DNA of 64,000 nt. Source: Lentilitoribacter sp. Alg239-R112 (GTDB lineage: Bacteria; Pseudomonadota; Alphaproteobacteria; Rhizobiales; Rhizobiaceae). A model generated the notes under the pieces. It saw only the letters and a list, made by a program, of their open reading frames with translations, searched no databases and had not been told where the DNA came from. The DNA lies in NCBI RefSeq assembly GCF_900537175.1, contig NZ_LS999833.1, positions 868,001 to 932,000 of the forward strand, written 5' to 3'. Below are positions 28,769-37,700 of this stretch, one piece after another. Position numbers and translations under genes: made by a program. Each line of letters starts with the position of its first letter. Position 1 is the first letter of the stretch.

Positions 28769-29785
28769 TTGGGCGTCGTAATTTCACTGGAAGAGAAGAA
28801 AAACTCTAAAGCATCAGTTAAACCGCTTGTTGATTTAACAAAACCTGACATGGATTTGGTCAATAAGTTGATTCTATCCAAAGCAGGGTCAGACGTTGAG
28901 ATGATTCCTGAAGTCGCTGAACATCTGATCTCGTCGGGCGGCAAGCGTTTGCGCCCAATGCTTACAATCGCTGCCGCTAATATGCTTGGATATAAAGGCG
29001 AAGGTCATATTCGTTTGGCCACGAGCGTCGAGTTCATGCATACAGCAACCCTTTTGCACGATGATGTGGTAGACGAAAGCGACATGCGACGAGGAAAATC
29101 TACCGCTCGCATGATATGGGGCAACCAAGCGAGTGTACTTGTTGGTGACTTTCTGCTCGGTCAGGCGTTTAAAATGATGGTTGAAGTCGGCTCGCTCGAC
29201 GCGCTGGATGTTCTATCTTCAGCTGCTTCCGTTATTGCCGAGGGAGAAGTGCTACAACTCTCTATAGCAAAGAATATGGAAACGACTGAAGATGATTATC
29301 TAGAAGTTATTCACGCAAAGACCGCAGCTTTATTTTCCGCCGCAGCCGAAGTTGGCCCAATCATTGCTGAGAGCCCTAAGGCTGAGCGCGATGCGCTTAA
29401 GTCATTTGGTACAAATCTTGGCCTTGCATTTCAAATGATAGATGATGCGCTTGATTATGGCGGTTCAGCAAAAGATCTGGGTAAGAACACTGGTGATGAT
29501 TTCCGCGAAGGCAAAATTACACTTCCCGTTATTCTCGCCTATCGCAGAGGCAATGATGAAGAACGTGCATTTTGGAAAAGTGCGATTGAAGATGACAACA
29601 CTGATGATGCTGCACTAGAACGCGCAACTGGGTTGATTGCAAAATATTCCGGTATAACAGACACAATTGCACGCGCTGAACTTTATAGTGCTAAAGCACG
29701 GGATGCATTAGCCCCATTGCCCGACACGCCCGAAAAAGCAGCACTTTTAGAAGTTGTTGATTTCTGTCTTAGCCGCGTTAGCTAA
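28769..29785 (+). CDS. Polyprenyl diphosphate synthase (octa-/decaprenyl)
   Basis: A trans-long-chain prenyl diphosphate synthase of 338 residues that builds the ubiquinone side chain. The first aspartate-rich motif is DDVVD (98-102) and the second DDALD (225-229), with GGKRLRPML at 58-66 and GDFLLGQAFK. The longest frame begins with an ATG at 28730, but AGGAGA at 28755-28760 sits 8 bases before a TTG at 28769 that yields the family N-terminus GVVISLEE..ASVKPLVDLTKPDM, so I place the start there. In alphaproteobacteria this is usually a decaprenyl (Q10) synthase. It works with UbiA, encoded at 17.6 kb. Confidence 0.92.
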   Translation: MGVVISLEEKKNSKASVKPLVDLTKPDMDLVNKLILSKAGSDVEMIPEVAEHLISSGGKRLRPMLTIAAANMLGYKGEGHIRLATSVEFMHTATLLHDDVVDESDMRRGKSTARMIWGNQASVLVGDFLLGQAFKMMVEVGSLDALDVLSSAASVIAEGEVLQLSIAKNMETTEDDYLEVIHAKTAALFSAAAEVGPIIAESPKAERDALKSFGTNLGLAFQMIDDALDYGGSAKDLGKNTGDDFREGKITLPVILAYRRGNDEERAFWKSAIEDDNTDDAALERATGLIAKYSGITDTIARAELYSAKARDALAPLPDTPEKAALLEVVDFCLSRVS

Positions 29786-29983
29786 TCAATTTCGCTGATA
29801 GTGGCCAACATTTTGAAAATAAATCGTTGATGTTGCCATTCTCGCGCGCCTTATTGTTTGAAGAAAGTTGCATTTTCTTGAAATCAATTGCGATATGACC
29901 TTCAAAACTCCATGATTTGTGCATAATATCGCCATCACGTTTGGTAACAATGTCGAATCATTGAGTTAATAAAGGCTTCGTTT

Positions 29984-31750
29984 ATGCGCAACAAATTGCT
30001 TCGCTCCTCCATATCGCTGTCACTGATGGTTCTGATGGCATCCGCCGCCACGACAATTTCTTTCAACGATGTGCGTGCGGCCAAGAGTGAAAAAGAGGTC
30101 GTTGACCTTGTTGCAGCAGATATTCCTTCATTTACAGGCGCATATCTATCGGGCCAAATAGCGGATTCAGATAGTGACATCGAAAACGCAATTGATTTTT
30201 ATAACCGTGCGTTGGAATTTGACCCTGAAAATCGCGAAGCAAAACGAAGACTGTTTACAACACTTATTATTTCTGGCGACTTTGAAACAGCAAGCGGTCT
30301 TGCAGAAACCTTAAAGGATGATGCCGAAGTTGCTATGCTGGCCGAACGTGCGCTAGCCGTTAGATCAATACAAAAGCGTGAATATCGTCGAGCAGATAAA
30401 TTTTTAGATCTCGAAGAGACAAATCCGGTCGATAAATTGATCAACCAACTTCTTTCTGCGTGGGCCAAATTAGGTGATAACAAAGTAAAGGAAGCCATTG
30501 CTCAGGTTAAAGGCCTTGAAGGACCAACATGGTATTCGGCATTTCAAGACTTCAATCTTGGTATGATGGCAGCAGCCTCTGGCGACTATGAAGCGGCGAA
30601 GACCTATTTTGGTTCTTTAATTGCAAATCAAGATGCAATTCAAATCGCGCCCGATACTTACCTTCAAGGGGTTATGGCTCTAGCTACTTTGCACAATCAG
30701 GATGGCAAGAAAGATGAAGCACTTGCTGTTTTAACCGATACTATCCGCGCAGCATTTGCACCAGCTGATGCGCTTAAAAAGAAAATTGAACAAGATATTG
30801 AAACCCCATATTCTGTCGCTAATGCCCAATCTGGTGCATCCTTTGCGCTTTATACAATTGGCGCTGCACTGAACCGTGAAGGTAATGAAGATATTGTCGC
30901 TCTGTATCTTCAATTCGCCCGCGCACTTGATGTCAAAAATGCAGCTGCCTTGGTTATGCTTGCGGAGTTAAAAGAACAACTAGGACAGTCGGACAAAGCA
31001 ATTGCTATTTATCGCACTGTACCGGACAACTCACCTATGAAACGGCTTTCAGAGTTACAGCTAGGCCTCAATCTTGCTGATGTGGGCCAAGTCGAGGAAG
31101 CCCTTGCGCATATATCGGAGCTCATTAAAGCTTATCCAAACGATATCCGCGCCTATCTTGGTTATGGTAATATTTTATCGCGCGAGAAGAATTATCAAGC
31201 CGTTGTTGATAATTATGAGAACGCAATTAAGGCCGTTGGACCAATTCATGATCGCACCCACTGGAATCTCTTTTATCAATTGGGTATCGGTTACGAGCGC
31301 TTAAAGGTTTGGGACAAAGCTGAGAAAGCTTTCTTACGATCACTCGAGCTTTCGCCAAACCAACCAAGCGTCATGAATTACTTGGGCTATTCTTGGGTTG
31401 ATATGAATATCAAACTCGAGGAAGGTATAGATATGATCAAGGCTGCCGTCGATCTTCGTCCGAATGACGGCTATATTGTGGATTCTCTCGGCTGGGCCTA
31501 CTATCGCCAAGGAAAATATGAAGAGGCGACGCGTGAACTCGAGCGTGCAGTTGAACTTCGCCCTGCTGATCCAACCATCAATGATCATTTAGGCGATGCC
31601 TTTTGGCAGGTTGGACGCAAGATTGAAGCAAAATTTCAGTGGGAACGTGCACTACTTTCAATGGCGGACTTCGACGAAAGCCAAGTGCCTATCTTAAAAC
31701 GAAAGCTCAAAGAGGGCTTAACGGACAAAACTGCTGCCAACGATGGCTAA
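29984..31750 (+). CDS. Exported tetratricopeptide repeat protein
   Basis: A 588-residue protein with a signal peptide (MRNKLLRSSISLSLMVLMAS.., cut probably after VRA) followed by tandem TPR units over almost the whole length (for example AIDFYNRALEFDPENREAKR, AEKAFLRSLELSPNQPSVMNYLGYSW, EATRELERAVELRPADPTINDHLGDAFW). It is probably periplasmic or lipid-associated and a protein-protein scaffold. The same arrangement, a long TPR protein overlapping ispE, is common in Hyphomicrobiales. Its stop overlaps the ispE ATG by 8 bases, so translation is coupled. The repeats show no enzymatic motif. Confidence 0.9.
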   Translation: MRNKLLRSSISLSLMVLMASAATTISFNDVRAAKSEKEVVDLVAADIPSFTGAYLSGQIADSDSDIENAIDFYNRALEFDPENREAKRRLFTTLIISGDFETASGLAETLKDDAEVAMLAERALAVRSIQKREYRRADKFLDLEETNPVDKLINQLLSAWAKLGDNKVKEAIAQVKGLEGPTWYSAFQDFNLGMMAAASGDYEAAKTYFGSLIANQDAIQIAPDTYLQGVMALATLHNQDGKKDEALAVLTDTIRAAFAPADALKKKIEQDIETPYSVANAQSGASFALYTIGAALNREGNEDIVALYLQFARALDVKNAAALVMLAELKEQLGQSDKAIAIYRTVPDNSPMKRLSELQLGLNLADVGQVEEALAHISELIKAYPNDIRAYLGYGNILSREKNYQAVVDNYENAIKAVGPIHDRTHWNLFYQLGIGYERLKVWDKAEKAFLRSLELSPNQPSVMNYLGYSWVDMNIKLEEGIDMIKAAVDLRPNDGYIVDSLGWAYYRQGKYEEATRELERAVELRPADPTINDHLGDAFWQVGRKIEAKFQWERALLSMADFDESQVPILKRKLKEGLTDKTAANDG

Positions 31751-32627
31751 TAAGGTTTTATTTGAAGATGCACCAGCAAAGGTCAACCTCGCACTTCATG
31801 TGACTGGCCAACGTGCCGATGGCTTTCACCTTTTAGAAAGCCTTGTTGTGTTCACTAAATTTGGTGATCGAATTAGCGGATCAATTTCCGATAAGAATAA
31901 CCTTTCAATAACTGGCCCATTTTCTACGGAGATGAACGCCTGCGAACCCTCAGATAATCTCATTTATAAAGCGCGTACTGCTCTTGCAGATTTTGCTCTT
32001 GCACATGGCATTAGCACACCCCCTATAGCTCTTACATGTGAAAAAAACCTTCCTGTCGCTTCAGGTCTTGGTGGTGGTTCGGCGGATGCTGCGGCGACAT
32101 TGCGATTACTGATAAAAATTTGGCAGTTGGATATTGCCGAAACTGACTTAACCGCCATTGCGCTCAAACTTGGAGCGGATGTTCCGATGTGCCTCAGTAG
32201 CATTCCATTGATTGCGAAAGGCATCGGCGAAGGAATTGATGTGGTCTCAAACCTTCCACAATTTGCGTTGGTTCTTGCGAACCCTCTGATTGAAGTTTCA
32301 ACGCCTGGAATTTTTTCAAAACTCAAATCAAAATCAAATCCGGGTTTTGATCATGTTGAAGTGCCATGCGGTTTGGATGATTTTCTTTCAGTATTAAATG
32401 GCTACCGAAATGATCTACAAGAGCCTGCAATAGACGTGGCGCCAGAGATCGAGCAATGCCTTGATGCATTATGTTCAACAAAGCCTCTATTCCATCGCAT
32501 GTCAGGTTCAGGTGCAAGTTGTTTTGGTATATACAAAAATATGGAAAGCGCGCAGGTGGCTTACCACCTAGTCAAATCTCAATACCCAAATTGGTTTACC
32601 ACCGCCACACCCTTAAGAGGTTCATAA
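31743..32627 (+). CDS. ispE: 4-diphosphocytidyl-2-C-methyl-D-erythritol kinase
   Basis: IspE phosphorylates CDP-methylerythritol in the MEP isoprenoid pathway, a later step than Dxs. GHMP-kinase features are clear: APAKVNLALHVTGQRADGFH at 10-29 and the ATP loop PVASGLGGGSADAAA at 104-118, with GADVPMCL and the C-terminal MSGSGASCFGIY. 294 residues is normal. It overlaps the TPR gene by 8 bases at its start and shares one base with the moaB ATG at its end (TAATG), forming a tight three-gene run. Confidence 0.95.
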   Translation: MANKVLFEDAPAKVNLALHVTGQRADGFHLLESLVVFTKFGDRISGSISDKNNLSITGPFSTEMNACEPSDNLIYKARTALADFALAHGISTPPIALTCEKNLPVASGLGGGSADAAATLRLLIKIWQLDIAETDLTAIALKLGADVPMCLSSIPLIAKGIGEGIDVVSNLPQFALVLANPLIEVSTPGIFSKLKSKSNPGFDHVEVPCGLDDFLSVLNGYRNDLQEPAIDVAPEIEQCLDALCSTKPLFHRMSGSGASCFGIYKNMESAQVAYHLVKSQYPNWFTTATPLRGS

Positions 32628-33178
32628 TGTCACGCATAGATGAAACACGATCTTTTATTCCGGTTAAATTTGCTGTTCTAACGATCTCAGATACGCGAAA
32701 GATTGATGACGACAGGTCAGGTCAAACACTCGTAGATCGTATCGCAAAAACAGGTCACACACTTATCAATCGGGACATTGTTACCGATGATAAGGATAAA
32801 ATAGCTGCTCGCGTCTTGTCTTGGTGTAAAAAGGACGACATTGACGCCATTATAACCACTGGCGGAACCGGTTTTACCGGACGAGACGTTACACCTGATG
32901 CACTGGAACCATTGTTTGAAAAACGGATGGACGGGTTTTCAACCCTGTTCCACAATCTCTCAGAGACAAAGATCGGCACATCGACTATCCAATCTCGTGC
33001 CACGGCTGGTCTAATCAATAGTACTTTTGTGTTCGTTCTTCCAGGTTCGCCAGGTGCTTGCAAAGATGCGTGGGATGGCATTCTAGAGAAGCAATTCGAC
33101 TACCGTCATTTGCCCTGCAATTTTGTAGAAATTATGCCGCGCCTTGATGAGCATTTAAAACGCGGTGCTGGCTCATAA
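32627..33178 (+). CDS. moaB: Molybdenum cofactor biosynthesis protein B
   Basis: A MoaB/MogA-fold protein of 183 residues, involved in adenylylating molybdopterin before molybdenum insertion. The core has FAVLTISDTRKIDDDRSGQTL, DAIITTGGTGFTGRDVTPDAL and VFVLPGSPGACKDAWDGIL. The open frame extends 52 codons upstream inside ispE, but the ATG at 32627 overlaps the ispE stop, has AAGAGG 6 bases before it, and gives the family N-terminus. It converges with a glycosyltransferase gene with 6 bases between stops. Confidence 0.94.
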   Translation: MSRIDETRSFIPVKFAVLTISDTRKIDDDRSGQTLVDRIAKTGHTLINRDIVTDDKDKIAARVLSWCKKDDIDAIITTGGTGFTGRDVTPDALEPLFEKRMDGFSTLFHNLSETKIGTSTIQSRATAGLINSTFVFVLPGSPGACKDAWDGILEKQFDYRHLPCNFVEIMPRLDEHLKRGAGS

Positions 33179-33184
33179 GCAACT

Positions 33185-33703
33185 CTAAACTGCCACCTTC
33201 AAATAAGCAGCTGGCACCATTTCGCATTCCAGCCTGATGGTTCTTAGACCTTTCACAAGCTGCTCCAAATCCGGAGCAGATACCGCTCTTTCAAGGAATT
33301 TATGTTTCGGAATGATTACACCATGTTGTAGTCGGGTCTTAGGTCCAAATATACGTGTCATAATGGGAAGTTTATAAGTTTTAGATGCGCAGAACCGCGC
33401 ACTCGCATCAGATGTTGCTATATGTTCACCCAATACATCAATCCAACCTATCGCAGGACGTGCTCCAGGCTCAATTAACAAAGCCCACTCACCTCTCATT
33501 TTCTGAACGGCATGATCAAGCTGAGATAAACTACAGAAATTACAGCCCGCAGCGTCTGCAACTATGGAACTTCCATCACTTGATCCCAAATCCAGTATCG
33601 TCACATCAGATATTAGACCTTCAACAGCACCAGAGATAAGCGCACTTAGAGTCCGAGCAAGCTCAGCTTCTTGGTTATGGCATTGAACAAACACAGAGAT
33701 CAT
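33185..33703 (-). CDS. Short GT2-like glycosyltransferase
   Basis: A 172-residue protein with the start of a GT-A fold: ISVFVQCHNQEAELARTLSAL, then TILDLGSSDGSSIVADAAG where GT2 enzymes have a DDGSxD segment, and EWALLIEPGARPAIGWIDVL where the DxD motif would be. It is half the usual GT2 length, has no DxD, and lacks the C-terminal acceptor domain, so catalysis is doubtful. Small GT2-like proteins beside moaB are found in rhizobia, as I recall. No membrane helix is present. Confidence 0.7.
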   Translation of the reverse strand: MISVFVQCHNQEAELARTLSALISGAVEGLISDVTILDLGSSDGSSIVADAAGCNFCSLSQLDHAVQKMRGEWALLIEPGARPAIGWIDVLGEHIATSDASARFCASKTYKLPIMTRIFGPKTRLQHGVIIPKHKFLERAVSAPDLEQLVKGLRTIRLECEMVPAAYLKVAV

Positions 33704-33837
33704 AGCTGCGTTCTAACTGATGACAGGATGAAAATCCATAGAACATAATCTGCACTTTGTTCTTGATATGTTCTAACTTTCATGTTAGGAATATATTCAA
33801 CAGGCGGAATCAAAAAATCATGCGCCGGGAGAACAAA

Positions 33838-34986
33838 ATGAACAACCACAATCAGGATATGTCACCGGGCTATAATCACGCTGATGTCACGCGGCAACTA
33901 TTGGCTGACCAGAGCATTAAGGTGGACAAGACCCGCCGCCGTGGTCGTGCCGCAGGCCTTAACCCAAGCGGACGTTATGAAATTCAGTCCCGTCATGGTT
34001 TTGATGATGGATGGGAAACACTGGAACAACTTGAACCTTTTAAAACCGACGTACAGGTTGAACGGGCACGCAGTGTCATCACACGCAATACATCACCTGA
34101 TATTCCATTTGACCGCTCTATAAATCCTTATAGAGGTTGCGAGCATGGCTGTATTTATTGTTTCGCTCGTCCATCTCACGCCCATGTTGGTCTTTCCTCT
34201 GGTCTGGATTTTGAATCCAAACTCTTTGCCAAACCAGATGCGGCACGGCTTTTAAAGCGAGAACTTGCGAAAGATAACTACATACCCAAGAGCATTGCGA
34301 TAGGAACGAATACAGACCCTTATCAACCCATAGAACGCAAAATGCGGATCATGCGTCAGATTTTGGAAGTCCTTGCAGAAGCAAAGCACCCTATTGGTAT
34401 AGTTACGAAATCTGCATTGGTTTTACGTGATATCGATATCTTATCTCAAATGGCGCAAGATGGGCTGGTAAAAGTGGCTTTGTCGATTACCACAATTGAC
34501 CGCAAGTTAGCACGTGCTATGGAACCGCGAGCTTCAACACCGACAAAACGTCTCGAAGCGTTAGATACCTTGAAGAAGGCTGGTATTCCCACATCAATTA
34601 TGATCGCTCCGGTTATACCCGGTCTGACTGATTTTGAGATTGAGCGCATTTTGGATAGCGCTCACAGTGTGGGTGTCGAGCAGGCTAGCTATATTCTTCT
34701 TCGCTTACCACGTGAAGTTAGTCCTCTTTTCAGAGATTGGTTATTACGTCATTATCCAGATCGGTACCGTCACGTCATGTCGCTTATTCGATCTATGCGG
34801 GGCGGAAAAGATTATGATGCGGAGTTCGGCTCTCGTATGCACGGCAGCGGTCCTTATGCGTGGCAAATAAAGCGCCGATTTGAAATGACATGCAAACGTC
34901 TTGGACTTTCAAAACGGATTTCAACACCACGTACTGACCTTTTCACTGCGCCTGAAGGGGAAAACACTCAACTTAAACTCTTCTAA
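33838..34986 (+). CDS. PA0069 family radical SAM protein
   Basis: A 382-residue radical SAM enzyme of the SplB-related PA0069 family, function unknown. The iron-sulfur cysteines are Cys101, Cys105 and Cys108 (RGCEHGCIYCFARP), preceded by NPYRG. IAIGTNTDPYQPIER, VTKSALVLRDIDIL and MIAPVIPGLTDFEIE are characteristic. Four candidate starts lie between 33757 and 33862; GGGAG at 33827-33831 sits 6 bases before the ATG at 33838 (MNNHNQDMSPGY), so I use it. Monocistronic, followed by a 200-base stretch with a questionable antisense frame. Confidence 0.9.
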   Translation: MNNHNQDMSPGYNHADVTRQLLADQSIKVDKTRRRGRAAGLNPSGRYEIQSRHGFDDGWETLEQLEPFKTDVQVERARSVITRNTSPDIPFDRSINPYRGCEHGCIYCFARPSHAHVGLSSGLDFESKLFAKPDAARLLKRELAKDNYIPKSIAIGTNTDPYQPIERKMRIMRQILEVLAEAKHPIGIVTKSALVLRDIDILSQMAQDGLVKVALSITTIDRKLARAMEPRASTPTKRLEALDTLKKAGIPTSIMIAPVIPGLTDFEIERILDSAHSVGVEQASYILLRLPREVSPLFRDWLLRHYPDRYRHVMSLIRSMRGGKDYDAEFGSRMHGSGPYAWQIKRRFEMTCKRLGLSKRISTPRTDLFTAPEGENTQLKLF

Positions 34987-34987
34987 T

Positions 34988-35176
34988 TTACGCGTCCCCT
35001 TGCGCATCATACGGGTTTATTCTCTCCACCGCCTCATGAGAACAAACCGATGCGCCAAGCAGATCGTTCTCTGTCCCCTGAGTGATCTGCACCACAGTCA
35101 TCTTAGCCGCTGGCTGTGGACCTTGCGAGAGATCGGGTGGGTATGCAATTGTCCCCTTACAGATTGTAATACTCAC
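34988..35176 (-). CDS. Doubtful 62-residue antisense ORF, function unknown
   Basis: An open frame fills the 198-base gap between the radical SAM gene and rnhB, on the opposite strand, from a GTG at 35176 to a stop 2 bases past the upstream gene. The predicted product (starting [18 protein letters not shown], ending NPYDAQGDA) has no motif I recognise. The stretch is visibly richer in G and C than other intergenic gaps here, which favours coding, but there is no clear ribosome site. It could equally be a non-coding gap. Confidence 0.3.
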   Translation of the reverse strand: MSITICKGTIAYPPDLSQGPQPAAKMTVVQITQGTENDLLGASVCSHEAVERINPYDAQGDA

Positions 35177-35184
35177 CCGATTCG

Positions 35185-35838
35185 ATGCCTCAAAAAATTA
35201 AACCAAAAACAAGAGATAGTCTTTTTGATATGCCAGAGAAGCCAAACTTCCAATTTGAGCTAGATCTTAAGACGCGTGGTATTTGGCCAGTAGCTGGACT
35301 TGATGAGGCAGGACGCGGCCCATTGGCAGGTCCTGTTGTTGCCGCTGCAGTCATCCTTGATGAAAATAATATCCCCGAAGGGCTTAATGACAGTAAAAAG
35401 CTTTCGCATAAAAAACGTGAAGCGCTCTTCTTTCAGATACTTGATACTGCAACCGTTGCTATCTGCTCAAACTGTGCACAAACTATTGATCAAACGGACA
35501 TCAGGAAAGCTTCATTAGATGCAATGCAGCGGGCCTTAAATGCACTACCGATCGCTGCTAGCTATGCACTTGTGGACGGAAGAGATATTCCACCAAAACT
35601 ATCCATACCTGCTGACGCTCTCATTAAAGGCGATGCGCGCTCGATATCAATAGCTGCAGCATCTATCATCGCCAAGGTCACCAGAGACCATATGATGGAA
35701 CAAGCTGCCACTACATTACCTGAATACAAATTTGAGAGACATGCAGGTTATGGAACGAAGATACACAAACAAGCAATCAAAGAGCATGGCGCATCAATCC
35801 TTCACAGAATGACATTTCGCCCTCTTCGCAAAGATTGA
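35185..35838 (+). CDS. rnhB: Ribonuclease HII
   Basis: RNase HII cleaves RNA in RNA-DNA hybrids and removes misincorporated ribonucleotides. The active-site aspartate and glutamate are in [13 protein letters not shown] (Asp40, Glu41), a third acidic residue Asp131 is in ALVDGRD, and [14 protein letters not shown] is present. The 217-residue product has a normal length with a short N-terminal extension; an alternative ATG at 35230 (MPEKPNFQ) would shorten it by 15 residues. It converges with the CHMI-family gene with 7 bases between stops. The ccrM methyltransferase gene that often follows rnhB in this order is not here. Confidence 0.95.
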   Translation: MPQKIKPKTRDSLFDMPEKPNFQFELDLKTRGIWPVAGLDEAGRGPLAGPVVAAAVILDENNIPEGLNDSKKLSHKKREALFFQILDTATVAICSNCAQTIDQTDIRKASLDAMQRALNALPIAASYALVDGRDIPPKLSIPADALIKGDARSISIAAASIIAKVTRDHMMEQAATTLPEYKFERHAGYGTKIHKQAIKEHGASILHRMTFRPLRKD

Positions 35839-35845
35839 GCTTACG

Positions 35846-36184
35846 TCACTTATTCTTATGATACACGTCACCATCTATCTCCAGAACATCAACACTGAAT
35901 GTATCGATTTGCGGTAAAGACTTCATCACGCTGTCCAGAATAGCTTTTGAGATAGCCGATTTTCTTTCAGTCGATCGCCCCTTCAAAAGATGAGCCGTTA
36001 CATGCACAAAGCTATCAGCCTGATTTCCATAGTAAGCATTTAGGATGGCATGCGCACGCAGTTTTAAAGCTTTAGGGCGGATGCAATCAAACTCTATGCA
36101 CGTATCAAAACAGCTTTCTAGCGCATTATTTAGTTGATCATCATCAATAGAATCCGATGAATATTCTAAAACTATATGCGGCAT
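35846..36184 (-). CDS. 5-carboxymethyl-2-hydroxymuconate isomerase family protein
   Basis: A 112-residue tautomerase-superfamily protein of the CHMI (HpaF) family. It starts Met-Pro (MPHIVLEYSSD), so Pro would be the N-terminal catalytic base after Met removal, and FVHVTAHLLKGRSTERKSAISKAI matches the family core, including the Arg-rich substrate loop. The longer frame begins with a TTG four codons earlier; GGAG lies 6 bases before the ATG at 36184. The homoprotocatechuate pathway is absent around it. It follows the atp operon terminator on the same strand, so its transcription source is unclear. The substrate is unknown. Confidence 0.82.
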   Translation of the reverse strand: MPHIVLEYSSDSIDDDQLNNALESCFDTCIEFDCIRPKALKLRAHAILNAYYGNQADSFVHVTAHLLKGRSTERKSAISKAILDSVMKSLPQIDTFSVDVLEIDGDVYHKNK

Positions 36185-36199
36185 CTTGATCTCCAAAAT

Positions 36200-36230
36200 A
36201 AAAAACCCGCTGAGAACATATCAGCGGGCT
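36200..36230 (-). terminator. Terminator of the F0 ATP synthase operon
   Basis: On the minus strand CCCGCTGA (from 36228) pairs with TCAGCGGG (to 36206) across a 7-base loop, followed by a run of T (36205-36200). An eight-pair stem 25 bases after the atpF stop, directly before the ribosome site of the CHMI-family gene. Confidence 0.92.
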
Positions 36231-36253
36231 TTCAAAATTCAAATATATAAACG

Positions 36254-36739
36254 CTAGTTCATGCGCTCTTTAACTTCGCTTAACGAAGCCTTGAAAAGAT
36301 CTGAATGATTTCGCGTTGTAATCTTATCACTCATCAACTTTTCAGCCGCAGAAATTGCAACTTCAACAGCTGTAGAACGAACCTCTGCAACAGCATCATT
36401 TTCAGCTTGAGCAATTTTTTGTTCTGCCATTGCCTGACGACGGACAACATACTCTTCGGACTTGCGGCGAGCTTCATCCTTCATAGAATCAGCTTCTCGT
36501 TTTGCAATCTCCAGAATGTCTTTGGCTTCTTCTTCGGCTTCTTTGCGCTTACGCTGATATTCAGCCATTAACTGCTGGGCTTCTTCACGCAAACGTTTAG
36601 CTTCTTCAAGTTCATCGCGAATTTTATCCGCTCTGCCGTCCAAAGCAGCTGTAATTTTTGCCGGAACTCCAGCCTTAAAAATTATGCCTAGGAATATGAT
36701 AAGACCGACAAATGCGAAAAATGTAGCATCGATATGCAT
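36254..36739 (-). CDS. atpF: F0F1 ATP synthase subunit b
   Basis: A 161-residue stator subunit. One N-terminal membrane helix (DATFFAFVGLIIFLGIIF) is followed by a long charged coiled coil (EEAKRLREEAQQLMAEYQRKRKEAEEEAK) that links F0 to F1. It is the last gene of the F0 operon and is translated from an ATG with GGAGATAAG upstream, 11 bases after the b' stop. A strong terminator follows. In alphaproteobacteria b pairs with b' as a heterodimer, consistent with the two genes here. Confidence 0.96.
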   Translation of the reverse strand: MHIDATFFAFVGLIIFLGIIFKAGVPAKITAALDGRADKIRDELEEAKRLREEAQQLMAEYQRKRKEAEEEAKDILEIAKREADSMKDEARRKSEEYVVRRQAMAEQKIAQAENDAVAEVRSTAVEVAISAAEKLMSDKITTRNHSDLFKASLSEVKERMN

Positions 36740-36750
36740 AATCTTATCTC

Positions 36751-37323
36751 CTATTTAGCTGCGCTACGAACCGCTGCAGAAACTTCTGCTTTGGTTAGCT
36801 TTGCACCTAGTAATTGCTCAACAACAGCTTGAGCTGTATCACCAGCAATGCCGTCGACTTCGGCTAATGCTTTCGCTTTAACGTCAGCAACATGTGCTTC
36901 ACTTTCAGCAAGACGCTTATTCAACGCTGCTTCGTGTTTTGCACGCTCAGCTTCAGATTCTAACTTAGCCTTCTCACGAGAGCTAGCAGCTATATCTGAT
37001 GCTTTTTGACGAGCTTCAGCTAGTTCTTGCTCATATGCAGCCACAGCTGCGTCAGATTCGTCTTTAAGCCGATTGGCTTCATCTAAATCTTCTGCAATAC
37101 GGTCATGGCGTGTTTCCAAAATCCCACCAATACGTGGTGAAATAACTTTGGAAATTAGCAGGTAAAAAATACCAAACGTAATTGCTAACCATAAAAGCTG
37201 TGATGGGTATAGACCAGGATCAAACGGAGGAAACGAACCTCCGCCACCTTCGCCGTGACCAGCAACTTCAGTATTTGCGTTTTGAGTCGTATTGGACTCC
37301 GCATGTGCGGCGGTCACAAACAT
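36751..37323 (-). CDS. atpF': F0F1 ATP synthase subunit b'
   Basis: A 190-residue b' subunit: an N-terminal extension rich in Gly and Asn ([14 protein letters not shown]), one membrane helix ([26 protein letters not shown]) and a coiled coil rich in Ala, Glu and Lys. The extension before the helix is typical for b' of this group. The ATG at 37323 has GGAGGTGAG upstream. A GGGGCA-AA-TGCCCC hairpin lies in the 74-base gap before it, after atpE. Confidence 0.95.
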   Translation of the reverse strand: MFVTAAHAESNTTQNANTEVAGHGEGGGGSFPPFDPGLYPSQLLWLAITFGIFYLLISKVISPRIGGILETRHDRIAEDLDEANRLKDESDAAVAAYEQELAEARQKASDIAASSREKAKLESEAERAKHEAALNKRLAESEAHVADVKAKALAEVDGIAGDTAQAVVEQLLGAKLTKAEVSAAVRSAAK

Positions 37324-37351
37324 ATCTCACCTCCAAATAGTGTGATCATCG

Positions 37352-37365
37352 GGGGCAAATGCCCC
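37352..37365 (-). other. Intercistronic hairpin after atpE
   Basis: GGGGCA (37352-37357), AA, TGCCCC (37360-37365) forms a short GC stem between the atpE stop and the atpF' start. No T-run follows, so it probably slows mRNA decay or ribosomes, not termination. Confidence 0.55.
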
Positions 37366-37397
37366 ACGCGACCAAACATTTTCTATTCGCTTAAATA

Positions 37398-37625
37398 TTA
37401 AACAGCGAAAAGAAGAAGAAGTGCAACAAGCAATGAGAAAATGCCCAAAGCTTCTGTCACAGCAAAACCAAAGATCAAACGACCGAATTGACCATCAGCT
37501 GCTGAAGGATTGCGAAGTGCACCAGAAAGGTAGCTACCGAAGATGTTACCAAGACCGATACCTGCGCCACCCATGCCTAGACATGCAATACCTGCGCCGA
37601 TGTATTTAGCTGCTTCTGCTTCCAT
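37398..37625 (-). CDS. atpE: F0F1 ATP synthase subunit c
   Basis: A 75-residue hairpin of two helices forming the rotor ring. The proton site is Glu58 in [10 protein letters not shown] on helix 2, and the polar loop is [11 protein letters not shown]. No residue pattern typical of sodium-coupled c rings was noticed, so proton coupling is likely. AAGGAG precedes the ATG. Located between atpB and atpF', with an intercistronic hairpin after it that could favour the high c-subunit level needed. Confidence 0.96.
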   Translation of the reverse strand: MEAEAAKYIGAGIACLGMGGAGIGLGNIFGSYLSGALRNPSAADGQFGRLIFGFAVTEALGIFSLLVALLLLFAV

Positions 37626-37700
37626 AATTAAACTCCTTAGAAATTATGTTATTCATTCAAATATTTTCAAATAAGCGACATGCCTATCTGCAACTTCAAC

